Shown one piece after another: positions 53,053 through 61,296 of a stretch of 64,000 bases of DNA. The stretch comes from Sphingomonas yunnanensis (GTDB lineage Bacteria; Pseudomonadota; Alphaproteobacteria; Sphingomonadales; Sphingomonadaceae). The notes below the pieces were generated by a model. That model saw only the letters and a list, made by a program, of their open reading frames with translations, had not been told where the DNA came from and did no database searches. The stretch is taken from the NCBI RefSeq assembly GCF_019898765.1, contig NZ_JAIOKB010000001.1, forward strand, positions 930,001-994,000, given 5' to 3'. The position numbers and the translations under genes were made by a program. The first letter of the stretch is position 1. Every line of letters begins with the position of its first letter.

Positions 53053-54650
53053 CCCGCCTCCCCGCGCTCGTCGCGCTCGCCGCCGGCACCGCGCTGGCGG
53101 GCTGCTCACTCGCGCCGACCTATGTGCGCCCCGCCGCGCCGGTGCCGACCTCCTGGCCCGCCGGCGACGCCTATCTGCGCCAGTCCGAGGCGCGACTGCC
53201 CAGCGTCACCTACCGCGACATCTTCCGCGACCCGCGGTTGCAGGCGATCATCGACCAGGCGCTCGCCAACAACCGCGACCTGCGCGTCGCGGTGGCGAAC
53301 ATCGAGGCGACTCGCGCGCAATATCGCATCCAGCGCGCCGATCTCTTCCCCCAGGTCAGCGCCACCGGCGCCTATAGCTACCGTGACAGCGGCAACAGCG
53401 GGGTGGTCACCGGCACCAACAGCGGCGGAACGACCGGCACCGGCACGGGGGCGGGCGGCACCGGAACCGGTAATGGCGCCGTGGGCACGGGCACCGGCGG
53501 AACCGGGACCGGCACCGGCGTCACGACCGTCTCCTCGGCGCGGAGCACCTTCCAGGCGCAGCTGGGCGTCACTGCCTTCGAGATCGATCTGTTCGGCCGC
53601 GTCCGCTCGCTCACCAGCGCGGCGCTGTCGCGCTATTTCGCGCAGGAGGCGGCGGCGCGCGCCACGCGGCTGACGCTGGTGGGCGACATCGCCAACGCCT
53701 GGCTCACCTACGCCGCCGACCGCAGCCTGCTCACCGTCGCGCAGCAGACCGCCGAGGCAGCACGCGCGAGCGTGAAGCTCACCGACGCGCGCCTCCGCGG
53801 CGGCGTGGCGCCGCGCACCGACCTGCGCCAGGCCCAGCAGATCCTCGCCACCGCCGAGGCCGACCTGGCGCAGCAGACCACGCTGCTGGCGCAGGACGTC
53901 AACGCGCTCCAGCTGCTCGTCGGCGCGCCGGTCGACCCGGCGCTGCTGCCCGGCTCGATCGAGCAGGCCGCGGCGACGATCGGCGAGCTGCCCGCCGGGA
54001 TCGACTCGGGCGTGCTGTTGCGCCGCCCCGATGTGGTGCAGGCGGAATATGCGCTGCGCGCCTACAACGCCGAGATCGGCGCCGCCCGCGCCGAGCTGTT
54101 CCCGCGCATCTCGCTCACCGGGCTGGTCGGCTTTGCCAGCACCGCGCTGCGCACGCTCTTCAACAGTGGCTCTTTCAATTACTCGATCGCGCCCAACGCG
54201 AGCTACCCGATCTTCCGCGCCGGGGCGGGGCGCGCCGGGGTCGCCTATAGCGTGGCGCAGCGCGACGCCGCGCTGGCGAGCTACGAGCAGACGATCCAGA
54301 CCGCGTTCCAGGAGGTGTCGGACGCGCTGGCGCGGCGCGGCACGATCACCGAGCAGCTCGCCGCCAACCGCCGCTTCTACGAGGCGGCGTCGGACACACT
54401 CAACCTCACCAACGCGCGTTACCGCGGCGGGATCGACACTTTCCTGTCGTCGCTCGACGCGCAGCGCCAGCTCTACTCGGCGCAGCAGACCCTGGTGCAG
54501 ACCCAGCTGACCCGCGCGACCAACCTCGTGACGCTGTACCGTACCCTCGGCGGCGACTCGCTGCTCGAGGCCACGCCCCAGGGACCGGTGACCGCGACCG
54601 GTGGCGAGGCGGACGCGGCGGGTGTGCGCGCGCCGGCGGGGGCGCGGTAG
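53049..54650 (+). CDS. RND outer-membrane channel, NodT/OprM family lipoprotein
   Basis: A 533-residue TolC-fold channel. The lipobox LAGC at 16-19 gives a lipidated Cys19. It has the family start LAPTYVRPAAPVPTSWPAGD. The repeated barrel/tunnel blocks are NNRDLRVAVANIEATRAQYR, GRVRSLTSAALSRYFAQEAA, GVLLRRPDVVQAEYALRAYN and SASYPIFR-like NASYPIFRAGAGRAGVAYSV. Residues about 118-160 form a Gly/Thr-only insert, which falls where OprM-type proteins have a surface loop. It is the last gene of the efflux operon. Confidence 0.92.
   Translation: MTRLPALVALAAGTALAGCSLAPTYVRPAAPVPTSWPAGDAYLRQSEARLPSVTYRDIFRDPRLQAIIDQALANNRDLRVAVANIEATRAQYRIQRADLFPQVSATGAYSYRDSGNSGVVTGTNSGGTTGTGTGAGGTGTGNGAVGTGTGGTGTGTGVTTVSSARSTFQAQLGVTAFEIDLFGRVRSLTSAALSRYFAQEAAARATRLTLVGDIANAWLTYAADRSLLTVAQQTAEAARASVKLTDARLRGGVAPRTDLRQAQQILATAEADLAQQTTLLAQDVNALQLLVGAPVDPALLPGSIEQAAATIGELPAGIDSGVLLRRPDVVQAEYALRAYNAEIGAARAELFPRISLTGLVGFASTALRTLFNSGSFNYSIAPNASYPIFRAGAGRAGVAYSVAQRDAALASYEQTIQTAFQEVSDALARRGTITEQLAANRRFYEAASDTLNLTNARYRGGIDTFLSSLDAQRQLYSAQQTLVQTQLTRATNLVTLYRTLGGDSLLEATPQGPVTATGGEADAAGVRAPAGAR
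53400..53528 (+). repeat. Gly-Thr coding minisatellite in the channel gene
   Basis: About 129 bases of ACCGGC/GGC units encode a Gly/Thr-rich stretch (GTGTGAGGTGTGNGAVGTGT pattern). The DNA repetition makes unit gain or loss likely, with in-frame changes favoured when multiples of three are added. Confidence 0.7.
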
Positions 54651-54720
54651 CCGATCTGGCTGTCGTGCTCCAGCGGACGGAGGACCTCGGAGCCGAGACC
54701 GCGCCGCCCCGTGGCTCAGG

Positions 54721-54873
54721 GCTCCTGCGTCCGCAGGATCATGGCTTCGAGCGGTGGACCGCCTCTTCAGCAATATGCGTCATCCTGAACTCGTTTCAGG
54801 ACCCACCGTCCCGCACCATCAGTCGGCCGGGTGCCTGCGGGACAGTGTATCCTGAGATAAGCTCAGGATGACG
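54721..54873. repeat. Family A palindrome followed by family B element
   Basis: An imperfect family A palindrome, GCTCCTGCGTCCGCAGGATC (54721-54740), is followed by a family B element at 54779-54873 with arms CATCCTGAACTCGTTTCAGG and ATCCTGAGATAAGCTCAGGA. No gene is visible in the 247-base gap between the channel gene and the phasin gene. Confidence 0.75.
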
Positions 54874-54897
54874 CTGGAACCGGTGCGGGCGGACCCG

Positions 54898-55323
54898 CTA
54901 TTCCTCCTGCTTCGGCTCCTCGCCCCGCCCGGTCGGCTGGATCGCCTCGCGACCGAACTGCATGATGAGCTGCCCGATCTCGCGCGCCTGCTCCATCGAG
55001 CGCTGTCCCTGCTCGCGCAGATACTCGCCCTGGATCCGCATCACCTCGGTGAGGTCGCGCGCGCCCGCGGCGGAGCGCAGCGCGGCGAAGGCCTCGCGTG
55101 CGTTGGCCTCGGCCTGGTCGATGATCGTCGAGCCCAGCGCCGACCCGTTCTGCGCGATCCGCTCGCCGGACGCGCGCATCGCCTCCCCCGCACGCCGCGC
55201 CGGGTCGACCACATGCTCGTTGAACGCGTCGCGTATCTGCTCGGCGCCGTGCCGCGCCTGATCCGCCGCGCCCGCTCCGCCGAGGCCACCCTCGCCGCCC
55301 TTGTCCGCACCGTGGTCGCTCAT
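54898..55323 (-). CDS. Phasin family protein
   Basis: A 141-residue, Ala/Gln/Glu-rich helical protein. The N-terminus is Gly-rich (GADKGGEGGLGGAGAADQ), then long amphipathic helices (FNEHVVDPARRAGEAMRASG, EANAREAFAALRSAAGARDL, VMRIQGEYLREQGQRSMEQA) typical of phasins. AREIGQLIMQFGREAIQP is a family block. Phasins coat polyhydroxyalkanoate granules, but several alphaproteobacterial members are stress-induced and act elsewhere. I start at MSDHGADKGG; the longer open frame upstream is not supported. Confidence 0.8.
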   Translation of the reverse strand: MSDHGADKGGEGGLGGAGAADQARHGAEQIRDAFNEHVVDPARRAGEAMRASGERIAQNGSALGSTIIDQAEANAREAFAALRSAAGARDLTEVMRIQGEYLREQGQRSMEQAREIGQLIMQFGREAIQPTGRGEEPKQEE

Positions 55324-55447
55324 GCTCGCTCTCCTTGCCGGCGGGCTCCGACGCGCGCGATCGCACCGTCCCGGGTCGCCTGACGGGATCAACGCCGAAC
55401 TCGCGGGCTGGATGCGCGCGCCGCGTGAGCGTAGAGAGAGGGTTCCC

Positions 55448-55996
55448 ATGGAGCCCAGGATGTTCACTCTCTCGCTGCTGTTTCCTCTGCTGGTCGCCGC
55501 GGCGCCGATCGCGCAGGCACCGGAAGCCGAGCCGACGACGGACCAGCGCTGCGCCGTGTCGCGCCCCCCGTTGCCCGCCGGGCTGACCGGCTGGTCCCGC
55601 CGCGCACCGCTCGCCGCTGGGACCAGCACGCGCAGCGCGCCGGTGATCGTGGTCGGCCACGGCGCCGATCTGCGGCTCGCCCCGGCGGATCAGGTCACGC
55701 CCGCAGTCACGCCGCAGCGCGAGCCTGATACCGGCGAGACGGCCGGCCTGGCGCTGTTCCAGGTCGCCCACCCCGGCACCTATCGCGTCGCGCTGGGCGA
55801 CGCCGCATGGATCGACGTGGTGCGCGCGGGCCGCGCGTTGACGGCGAGCGCGCACAGCCACGGCCCCGCGTGCACGGGCATCCGCAAGATGGTCGATTTC
55901 CGGCTCGAGCCGGGTCGCTACGTGCTCCAACTGAGCGGGACCAAAGCAGCGTCCTTGCCGGTGATGATCGCGCGCGCGCCGCGGGTGGCGGCATGA
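55448..55996 (+). CDS. Secreted hypothetical protein
   Basis: A 182-residue protein with a signal peptide (MFTLSLLFPLLVAAAPIAQA, starting four residues after the first Met). The mature part begins EAEPTTDQRCAVSRPPLPAG and includes VIVVGHGADLRLAPADQVTP, FQVAHPGTYRVALGDAAWID and CTGIRKMVDFRLEPGRYVLQ, a beta-sandwich-like pattern with two Cys. The ending LQLSGTKAASLPVMIARAP resembles small homogentisate/cupredoxin-linked periplasmic proteins, but I do not recognise the family with confidence. It overlaps the cyclophilin gene by ATGA. Confidence 0.65.
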   Translation: MEPRMFTLSLLFPLLVAAAPIAQAPEAEPTTDQRCAVSRPPLPAGLTGWSRRAPLAAGTSTRSAPVIVVGHGADLRLAPADQVTPAVTPQREPDTGETAGLALFQVAHPGTYRVALGDAAWIDVVRAGRALTASAHSHGPACTGIRKMVDFRLEPGRYVLQLSGTKAASLPVMIARAPRVAA

Positions 55997-56643
55997 TCGC
56001 CGCGCTCGCGCTGCTGCTCGTCGCGCAGGCCGCGCCCGCCACGTCGGCCGGCGCTCCGCCGCAGGCGCCCGTGGCCGCGCCCGCGACCCCGTCGCCTGCC
56101 CCGGCGGCCGTACCCAGCCCGGACACCGCCGCGCTCACCCTTGTCCGCCTCAGCACCGCGGCGGGTGACATTCTCGTCGGCGTCGACACCAAGGCCGCGC
56201 CGATCACCGCGGGTAATTTCCTGCGCTACGTCGACCAGCACAGGCTCGACGGCATCGGCTTCTACCGCGCGGTCAAGGTCGCCGAGGGCTACGGCCTCGC
56301 GCAGTTCGGCACGCGCAACGATCCGAAGCGCACGCTGCCGCCGATCAAGCACGAACCGACCACGCTCACCGGGCTGAGCCACCGCGACGGCACGCTCTCG
56401 ATGGCGATGGCCAGGCCCGACACCGCCGCGGGTGACTTTTTCATCACGGTCGGCGACCTGAGCTCGATGGACGCCACCGCCGACAATCCCGGCTTCGCCG
56501 CCTTCGGCCGCGTGCTCGAGGGCATGGACGTGGTGCGCCGCATCCTCACCGCGCCGACCTCGCCGACGCTCGGCGAGGGCGTGATGAAAGGACAGATGCT
56601 CGCGCCCGTGATCACGATCACCGCGGCGCGGCGCGTCGACTAG
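55993..56643 (+). CDS. Peptidyl-prolyl cis-trans isomerase (cyclophilin), secreted
   Basis: A 216-residue protein. A short signal-like N-terminus MIAALALLLVAQAAPATSAG is followed by a Pro/Ala linker and the cyclophilin domain (about 48-214). AAPITAGNFLRYVDQHRLDG, FYRAVKVAEGYGLAQFGTRN, GLSHRDGTLSMAMARPDTAA, DFFITVGDLSSMD and GFAAFGRVLEGMDVVRRIL match bacterial PPIases. The FITV block is one residue off the FF/ICxxxxP standard, which is common in this branch. It assists periplasmic protein folding. Confidence 0.88.
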   Translation: MIAALALLLVAQAAPATSAGAPPQAPVAAPATPSPAPAAVPSPDTAALTLVRLSTAAGDILVGVDTKAAPITAGNFLRYVDQHRLDGIGFYRAVKVAEGYGLAQFGTRNDPKRTLPPIKHEPTTLTGLSHRDGTLSMAMARPDTAAGDFFITVGDLSSMDATADNPGFAAFGRVLEGMDVVRRILTAPTSPTLGEGVMKGQMLAPVITITAARRVD

Positions 56644-56686
56644 CGCCGCGCGAGGGTCTACACCGGGCCGCGAAGGAGTGTCCCCG

Positions 56687-57922
56687 ATGTCCCCACCGCT
56701 CGACTCGCCCACCGACTGGAGCGCGCTCGGCGCCGAGCAGCTCGCCGACGTGATCGCGCTGCGCCGCGCGATCCACGCCGAGCCCGAGATGGGGCTGCAC
56801 TGCCCGCGCACCACCGCCAAGGCGAAAGCGGCGCTCGCCGGTCTCCCGCTGGAGATCCACGACGGCACGCGGACGACCGGCTTCGTCGCGATCCTGCGCG
56901 GTGGCCGCAGTGACGGCGGCGAGGGCTCGAACGCGCGCACGGTGCTGCTGCGCGGCGACATGGACGCGCTGCCGATCGTCGAGGAGACCGGCCTGCCCTT
57001 CGCCTCGACGCTACCGGGCACGATGCACGCCTGCGGCCATGACGCGCACACCGCGATGCTCGTCGGCGCCGCCAAGGCGCTGGCGGCGCGACGCGAGCAG
57101 CTCGCCGGCACCGTCGTCTTCATGTTCCAGCCCGGCGAGGAAGGGCATCACGGCGCGCGCGAGATGATCGCCGACGGCCTGCTCGATCGCGCCCGGCCGG
57201 ACGCCGCCTTCGCGCTCCACGTCCTGCCCAACGCGCCGGCGGGCGTGTTCCTCGGGCGCGAGGGCGCGCTGCTCGCCTCCACCGACACAGTGCGCGCCAC
57301 CGTCCGCGGCCGCGGCGGTCACGCCGCCATGCCGCACGACGCGATCGACCCGATCCCGGTCGCCTGCGCGATCGTCACCGCGCTCCAGCAGCATGTCGCG
57401 CGCCGCGTGCCGGTCGCCGACCCCGCGGTGCTGACGATCACGCAGATCCACGCCGGCGCCTCGCACAACATCATCCCCGACGAGGTCCAGCTCGCCGGCA
57501 CGCTGCGGACGCTGTCGCCTGGCACGCGCGAGGCGATGCGCGCCGCCTTTCACCAGGTCGCGCGCGGCGTGGCGGAAGCGCACGGCTGCACCGTCGAGTC
57601 CAGCATCGACGAGGGCTATCCAGTGACGATGAACGACACCCGCGCCACGCGGCTGATGCGCGCGCTGGCGCAGGAGATCGGCGGCGCGCAGGGTTGGGCG
57701 ACGATGCCCGCGCCGATCATGGGGGGCGAGGACTTCAGCTATGTGCTGCGCGAGCTGCCCGGCGCGATCGCCTTCATCGGCGCCGCGGCGCCGGGCTCCA
57801 CGCCCGAGACCAACCCGCCGCTCCACAACCCGCGGATGACGATCGACGAGCAGGTCTTCGCCACCGGCGTGGCGATGCATTGCGCGCTGGCGGAGCGGTT
57901 CCTGGAGCGCGGCTTCGACTAG
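56687..57922 (+). CDS. M20D amidohydrolase (hippurate hydrolase-like)
   Basis: A 411-residue M20D enzyme. The metal-binding and catalytic residues lie in LLRGDMDALPIVEETGLPFA, HACGHDAHTAMLVGAAKALA and FQPGEEGHHGAREMIADGL. RGRGGHAAMPHDAIDPIPVA is the dimerisation lid loop, and GGEDFSYVLRELPGAIAFIG is the C-terminal His/Glu block. It hydrolyses N-acyl amino acids such as hippurate or N-acetyl amino acids; the substrate cannot be named. I chose the ATG at 56687 because GAAGGAG lies 9 bases upstream. It is transcribed alone. Confidence 0.85.
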   Translation: MSPPLDSPTDWSALGAEQLADVIALRRAIHAEPEMGLHCPRTTAKAKAALAGLPLEIHDGTRTTGFVAILRGGRSDGGEGSNARTVLLRGDMDALPIVEETGLPFASTLPGTMHACGHDAHTAMLVGAAKALAARREQLAGTVVFMFQPGEEGHHGAREMIADGLLDRARPDAAFALHVLPNAPAGVFLGREGALLASTDTVRATVRGRGGHAAMPHDAIDPIPVACAIVTALQQHVARRVPVADPAVLTITQIHAGASHNIIPDEVQLAGTLRTLSPGTREAMRAAFHQVARGVAEAHGCTVESSIDEGYPVTMNDTRATRLMRALAQEIGGAQGWATMPAPIMGGEDFSYVLRELPGAIAFIGAAAPGSTPETNPPLHNPRMTIDEQVFATGVAMHCALAERFLERGFD

Positions 57923-57953
57923 TCCCGGTCCGGATGGTCCGACGCGGTACGGG

Positions 57954-58026
57954 GCTCCTGCGCACGCAGGAGCCCAGGGTCACGAGCGTCATCCTCTTGG
58001 CCCTGAGCTCCGGCGTTCGCCGGAGC
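57954..58026. repeat. Family A palindrome pair
   Basis: GCTCCTGCGCACGCAGGAGC (57954-57973) and GCTCCGGCGTTCGCCGGAGC (58007-58026), 33 bases apart, between two convergent genes. The second arm has GGCG in place of TGCG, with a compensating change. Confidence 0.8.
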
Positions 58027-58101
58027 ACGCTGACGGCCCCGCCAGTGGATCAGGCTCAAGCCGGGAGCAGGTTCGGACGCACAACGCGCGCGCCGGCGCG
58101 C

Positions 58102-60243
58102 TCAGTCGCCCTCGATCGGTGCGGTGAGCAGCGCGCGCGTGCCGGGATCATTGTCCTGGAACTCGACCGTACCGCCGATGCGCTGCACCACCGCCGCCAT
58201 CATCCGGCTGCCGAAGCCGCCGTCGCCGCCGGCGACCTTGCCGACGCCACGATCCGCCACGATCAGCCGCAGCAGATGGCCGTGCTGCTCCAAAATCACG
58301 TCGATCGCGCCGCCGTTCTGTCGCGGATAGGCATATTTGGTCGCGTTGATCACGAGCTCGGCGGCGATCAGCCCGACGCTGACCGCGCGGTCGGTCGGGA
58401 TCAGCACCGGCGCGAGGTCGAGCGTGAGGTGCCGGCCCCATTCCTCGCCCAGCGAGGAGCGCAGGTCCTGCATCAGCTCGCCGATGTAGCGGCTGAGGTC
58501 GATCACCTCGATCTGGTCGTCGCGGTAGAGGCGCCGGTGCACCAGCGCCACCGCCGAGAGCCGCGAGCGCGCCTCGAGCAGCTGGTCGGCCACCGCGCCC
58601 GCGCCGGCGTCGCGCGCCTGGATCGCCAGGAAGGACGAGACCAGCTGCAGGCTGTTCTGCACGCGATGGTCGACCTCGCGCATCAGCAGGTCCTTCTGCG
58701 CGAGCAGCGAGTCCTTCTCCGCGCCGGCGCGCTCCAGCTCGCGGTTGAGCCGCCGCAGCTCGGCGGCGGCGCGCGCCTCGGCGAGCAGCCGGCGCAGCCG
58801 CGCCGCGCCGTCGACCTGCTCCAGCGTCCAGCGTCGCGCGCGCCCGCGCACCTGCTCGCTCCACGACTCGAACGAGGCGCGCGGGCGCAGCGTCGCCTGC
58901 GGATCGTGCGGCACCGCCTTGTGCGGGTTGCCGGCCCATTCGATCTCCTCGATCCGCTCGGCGCGCAGCCACAGTAGCGCGTCGCCGTCGCCGAGCGCGA
59001 AGCCGAGCACGCCGGCGATGGGCGCGACCCGGGCGGCCTCGGCCCAGTCCTTGCCCAGCTCGCGGGTCGCGAGCGGCGCGGTGTCGTCGCGCGCGCCCAA
59101 CCAGCGCGCCAGCGCCACGACCGCCGCCTCGTCGGGAGCGACTCCGACCGTCGTCGCGCGACCGCCCCGCACCAGCGCCAGCCCGTCGGCGCCGAAGGCG
59201 TGGCGAACGTCCTCGGCGCGCGCCTGCACCACGTCGACGGGCGAGTCGCTGGTGAGCAGCAGCGCGCGCAGCGAGTCCTCCTCGCCGCGAAGCGCCAGTC
59301 GTTCGCGATAGGCCTCGGCCTCCTCCTTGGCGCGGAGCTGGCGCGCCAGCCCGCCGGCGAGCGCGGCAGCGGCGGCGCGGGTGGCGCGCGGCAGCAGTCG
59401 CGGCGTCGCGTGGTGGCAGGCCACCAAGCCCCAGAGCAGCCCGTCCTTGACGATCGAGATCGACGCCGAGGCGGACACGCCCATGTTGCGCAGATACTCG
59501 AGATGGATCGGCGAGACGCTGCGGACCGCTACGTCGCTGAGGTCGGTCAGCTCGAAGCCGGCGGGACGCAGCGGCGCGGGGACATAGTCGATGTCGGGGA
59601 TCACGCGCGTACGATTGCGCACGTACAGCGCGCGCGCCTGGCGCGGGATGTCGCTCGCGGGGAAATGGTGGTGGAGGAAGGTGTCGAGTTCGGGCGCACG
59701 GTCCTCGGCGACGACACAGCCCGACTCGTCGTCGAGGAAGCGATAGATCATCACCCGGTCGAAGCCGGTCAGCGCGCGGAACGCGACCGCGGCACGCTCG
59801 CAGAGGGCCGAGAAGGTGGTGGTGCGCTCGAACCCCGCGGCCATCGCGTCGAGCCAGCCGAGCGTCTCGGCGACGCTGCCGCCGGCGGCCTCACCGATCG
59901 GCTCGAGCTCAGCGAGCAGCCACTGTCCGGTGCGGTGAAGCGCGACGTCGTGGCCGTGCACCGGCGCCGCCAGGATCGTCCCGCCCGGGCCGATCGGCAC
60001 CGCCTCGGCGAGGGCGCCGATGTCCTGCACGAGCAGGTCGCCGAGCCGCGCGCCGAGCCAATCGTCGCCGAACAGCGCCTCGACTGCGCCCGCGCCGGCG
60101 ACCACCTCGAGCGAGAGCGCGTCGGCGACGAGCAGCAGGCCGTGCGGCATCACGGCGCCGGGGACGTGGATCGGCTCGCGGTCGCAGGCCGACAGGTTAA
60201 GCGACTCCGCGGTCGGGTCGCGTTGCACGGTAGGACCTGCCAT
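58102..60243 (-). CDS. Bacteriophytochrome histidine kinase (HWE/HisKA_2 type)
   Basis: A 713-residue photoreceptor. The biliverdin-binding Cys20 lies in LSACDREPIHVPGAVMPHG in the PAS domain. The GAF domain carries HHHFPASDIPRQARALYVRN with the DIP motif and GLVACHHATPRLLPRATR. A PHY domain follows (about 320-470), with the tongue region near residues 430-460 (ASFESWSEQVRGRARRW). The kinase is of the HisKA_2/HWE class: MREVDHRVQNSLQLVSSFLA, VHRRLYRDDQIEVIDLSRYI, ELVINATKYAYP and GSRMMAAVVQRIGG. No heme oxygenase is next to it. It should sense red/far-red light. Confidence 0.9.
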   Translation of the reverse strand: MAGPTVQRDPTAESLNLSACDREPIHVPGAVMPHGLLLVADALSLEVVAGAGAVEALFGDDWLGARLGDLLVQDIGALAEAVPIGPGGTILAAPVHGHDVALHRTGQWLLAELEPIGEAAGGSVAETLGWLDAMAAGFERTTTFSALCERAAVAFRALTGFDRVMIYRFLDDESGCVVAEDRAPELDTFLHHHFPASDIPRQARALYVRNRTRVIPDIDYVPAPLRPAGFELTDLSDVAVRSVSPIHLEYLRNMGVSASASISIVKDGLLWGLVACHHATPRLLPRATRAAAAALAGGLARQLRAKEEAEAYRERLALRGEEDSLRALLLTSDSPVDVVQARAEDVRHAFGADGLALVRGGRATTVGVAPDEAAVVALARWLGARDDTAPLATRELGKDWAEAARVAPIAGVLGFALGDGDALLWLRAERIEEIEWAGNPHKAVPHDPQATLRPRASFESWSEQVRGRARRWTLEQVDGAARLRRLLAEARAAAELRRLNRELERAGAEKDSLLAQKDLLMREVDHRVQNSLQLVSSFLAIQARDAGAGAVADQLLEARSRLSAVALVHRRLYRDDQIEVIDLSRYIGELMQDLRSSLGEEWGRHLTLDLAPVLIPTDRAVSVGLIAAELVINATKYAYPRQNGGAIDVILEQHGHLLRLIVADRGVGKVAGGDGGFGSRMMAAVVQRIGGTVEFQDNDPGTRALLTAPIEGD

Positions 60244-60405
60244 CGCGCGCTTATGGCAGTATTCGCGTTCCAGGCAACTGATCGGACACTATTTCATGGC
60301 GTTTCTGCGCGATGCCGAGACAGTCGACACACAGGACTTGCCCCGGCGGCGAGACAATGGAATCGGGTAGCAACCCGTTAGGATACCGGACCTAGAGCTG
60401 CCCGC

Positions 60406-60750
60406 ATGTCGACTCCTCCCCGCGAACCGCGCAGCAGCGTGATCCTCTACGCCCTGGTCGACACCGGCACCGAGGCGGTCGAGTGCCGCGTCCGCAACCT
60501 CTCCGTCACCGGCGCCTGTGTCGACAACAGCGCCGGACTGACGCAGGGCGATGAGGTTCGCGTCACGATGGGCACGCTCGAGCAGCTGGTCGCGCGCGTG
60601 ATGTGGGTCAAAGCGACCTTGGCGGGACTGCACTTCGAGGCGCAGGTCGACATCGCCGCGGCGCGCCGCCCGCGCGCGCGCAACACCAGCGTCCAGCCCA
60701 GCGCCGGCTGGATGCAGCACATCCGCGACGCCTATCGCGAGCGCGGATGA
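60406..60750 (+). CDS. PilZ-domain protein (putative c-di-GMP binding)
   Basis: A 114-residue protein. The PilZ core is RVRNLSVTGACVDNSAGLTQ (NxSxxG around 33-38), with GDEVRVTMGTLEQLVARVMW and LAGLHFEAQVDI strands. The RxxxR partner is represented by REPR near the N-terminus, so binding is plausible but not certain. It overlaps the [2Fe-2S] gene by ATGA and so is translated with it. It stands alone of other PilZ pathways in the window, apart from the EAL phosphodiesterase 20 kb away. Confidence 0.75.
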   Translation: MSTPPREPRSSVILYALVDTGTEAVECRVRNLSVTGACVDNSAGLTQGDEVRVTMGTLEQLVARVMWVKATLAGLHFEAQVDIAAARRPRARNTSVQPSAGWMQHIRDAYRERG

Positions 60751-61289
60751 CCCGGCTGACGGTCAATAACGAGGCGGTCGAGTACCGCCTGCCGCCCGAC
60801 ACGCCTCTGCTCTGGGCGCTGCGCGACGCCTCCAACCTGACCGGTACGAAATATGGCTGCGGCACGGGCAGCTGCGGCGCCTGCACGGTCGACGTCGACG
60901 GGCGCGCGGTGCGATCGTGTCAGATCACGCTCGCCGCGGCGGAGGGGACGTTCGTGACGACGATCGAGGGCCTGTCGCGCGACCGCACCCATCCCGTCCA
61001 GCTCGCCTTGCTCGCCGAGAACGTGTCGCAGTGCGGCTTCTGCCTTCCCGGCATCGTCATGGCCGCGGCGGTGCTGCTGAAGCGCGACCCGATGCCCTCG
61101 GAGGAGGCGATCGCGGCGGCGATCGGCAACGTCTGCCGCTGCGGCATCTACCCGCGGCTCACCGCCGCGATCCAGCGTGCCGGTCGCGCGATCCGCGGCG
61201 AGGAGCGGCTGCCCACTGGCGCGCGGCCCGGGATCGAACCCGCCGGTGCCGCGAGGCAGGTCCCTGCGCTGGACCCGCGCCAGCGCTGA
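60747..61289 (+). CDS. [2Fe-2S] subunit of a xanthine oxidase-type molybdenum hydroxylase (IorA-like)
   Basis: A 180-residue protein. The plant-type [2Fe-2S] cluster is KYGCGTGSCGACTVDVDGRA (Cys38, 43, 46) with Cys58, and the second cluster is SQCGFCLPGIVMAA and NVCRCGIYPRLTAAI. These are the two clusters of IorA/CoxS small subunits. It passes electrons from a molybdopterin large subunit, which should be encoded next to it but is not visible; the next gene is on the opposite strand. The C-terminus has a basic tail. It overlaps the PilZ gene by 4 bases. Confidence 0.85.
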   Translation: MTRLTVNNEAVEYRLPPDTPLLWALRDASNLTGTKYGCGTGSCGACTVDVDGRAVRSCQITLAAAEGTFVTTIEGLSRDRTHPVQLALLAENVSQCGFCLPGIVMAAAVLLKRDPMPSEEAIAAAIGNVCRCGIYPRLTAAIQRAGRAIRGEERLPTGARPGIEPAGAARQVPALDPRQR

Positions 61290-61296
61290 GCGCGGT

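Noticed and set aside
60289..60370. Possible 24-residue peptide MAFLRDAETVDTQDLPRR...
   Set aside because: No ribosome binding site, no conservation clue and a charged sequence with no pattern; it lies in the phytochrome-PilZ intergenic region.
61210..61270. GGGTTCGATCCC on the reverse strand, like a tRNA T-loop, followed by GCGCGCCA
   Set aside because: The T stem has only three of five pairs, no anticodon or D arm can be found at the right distance, and it lies inside the coding end of the [2Fe-2S] gene.
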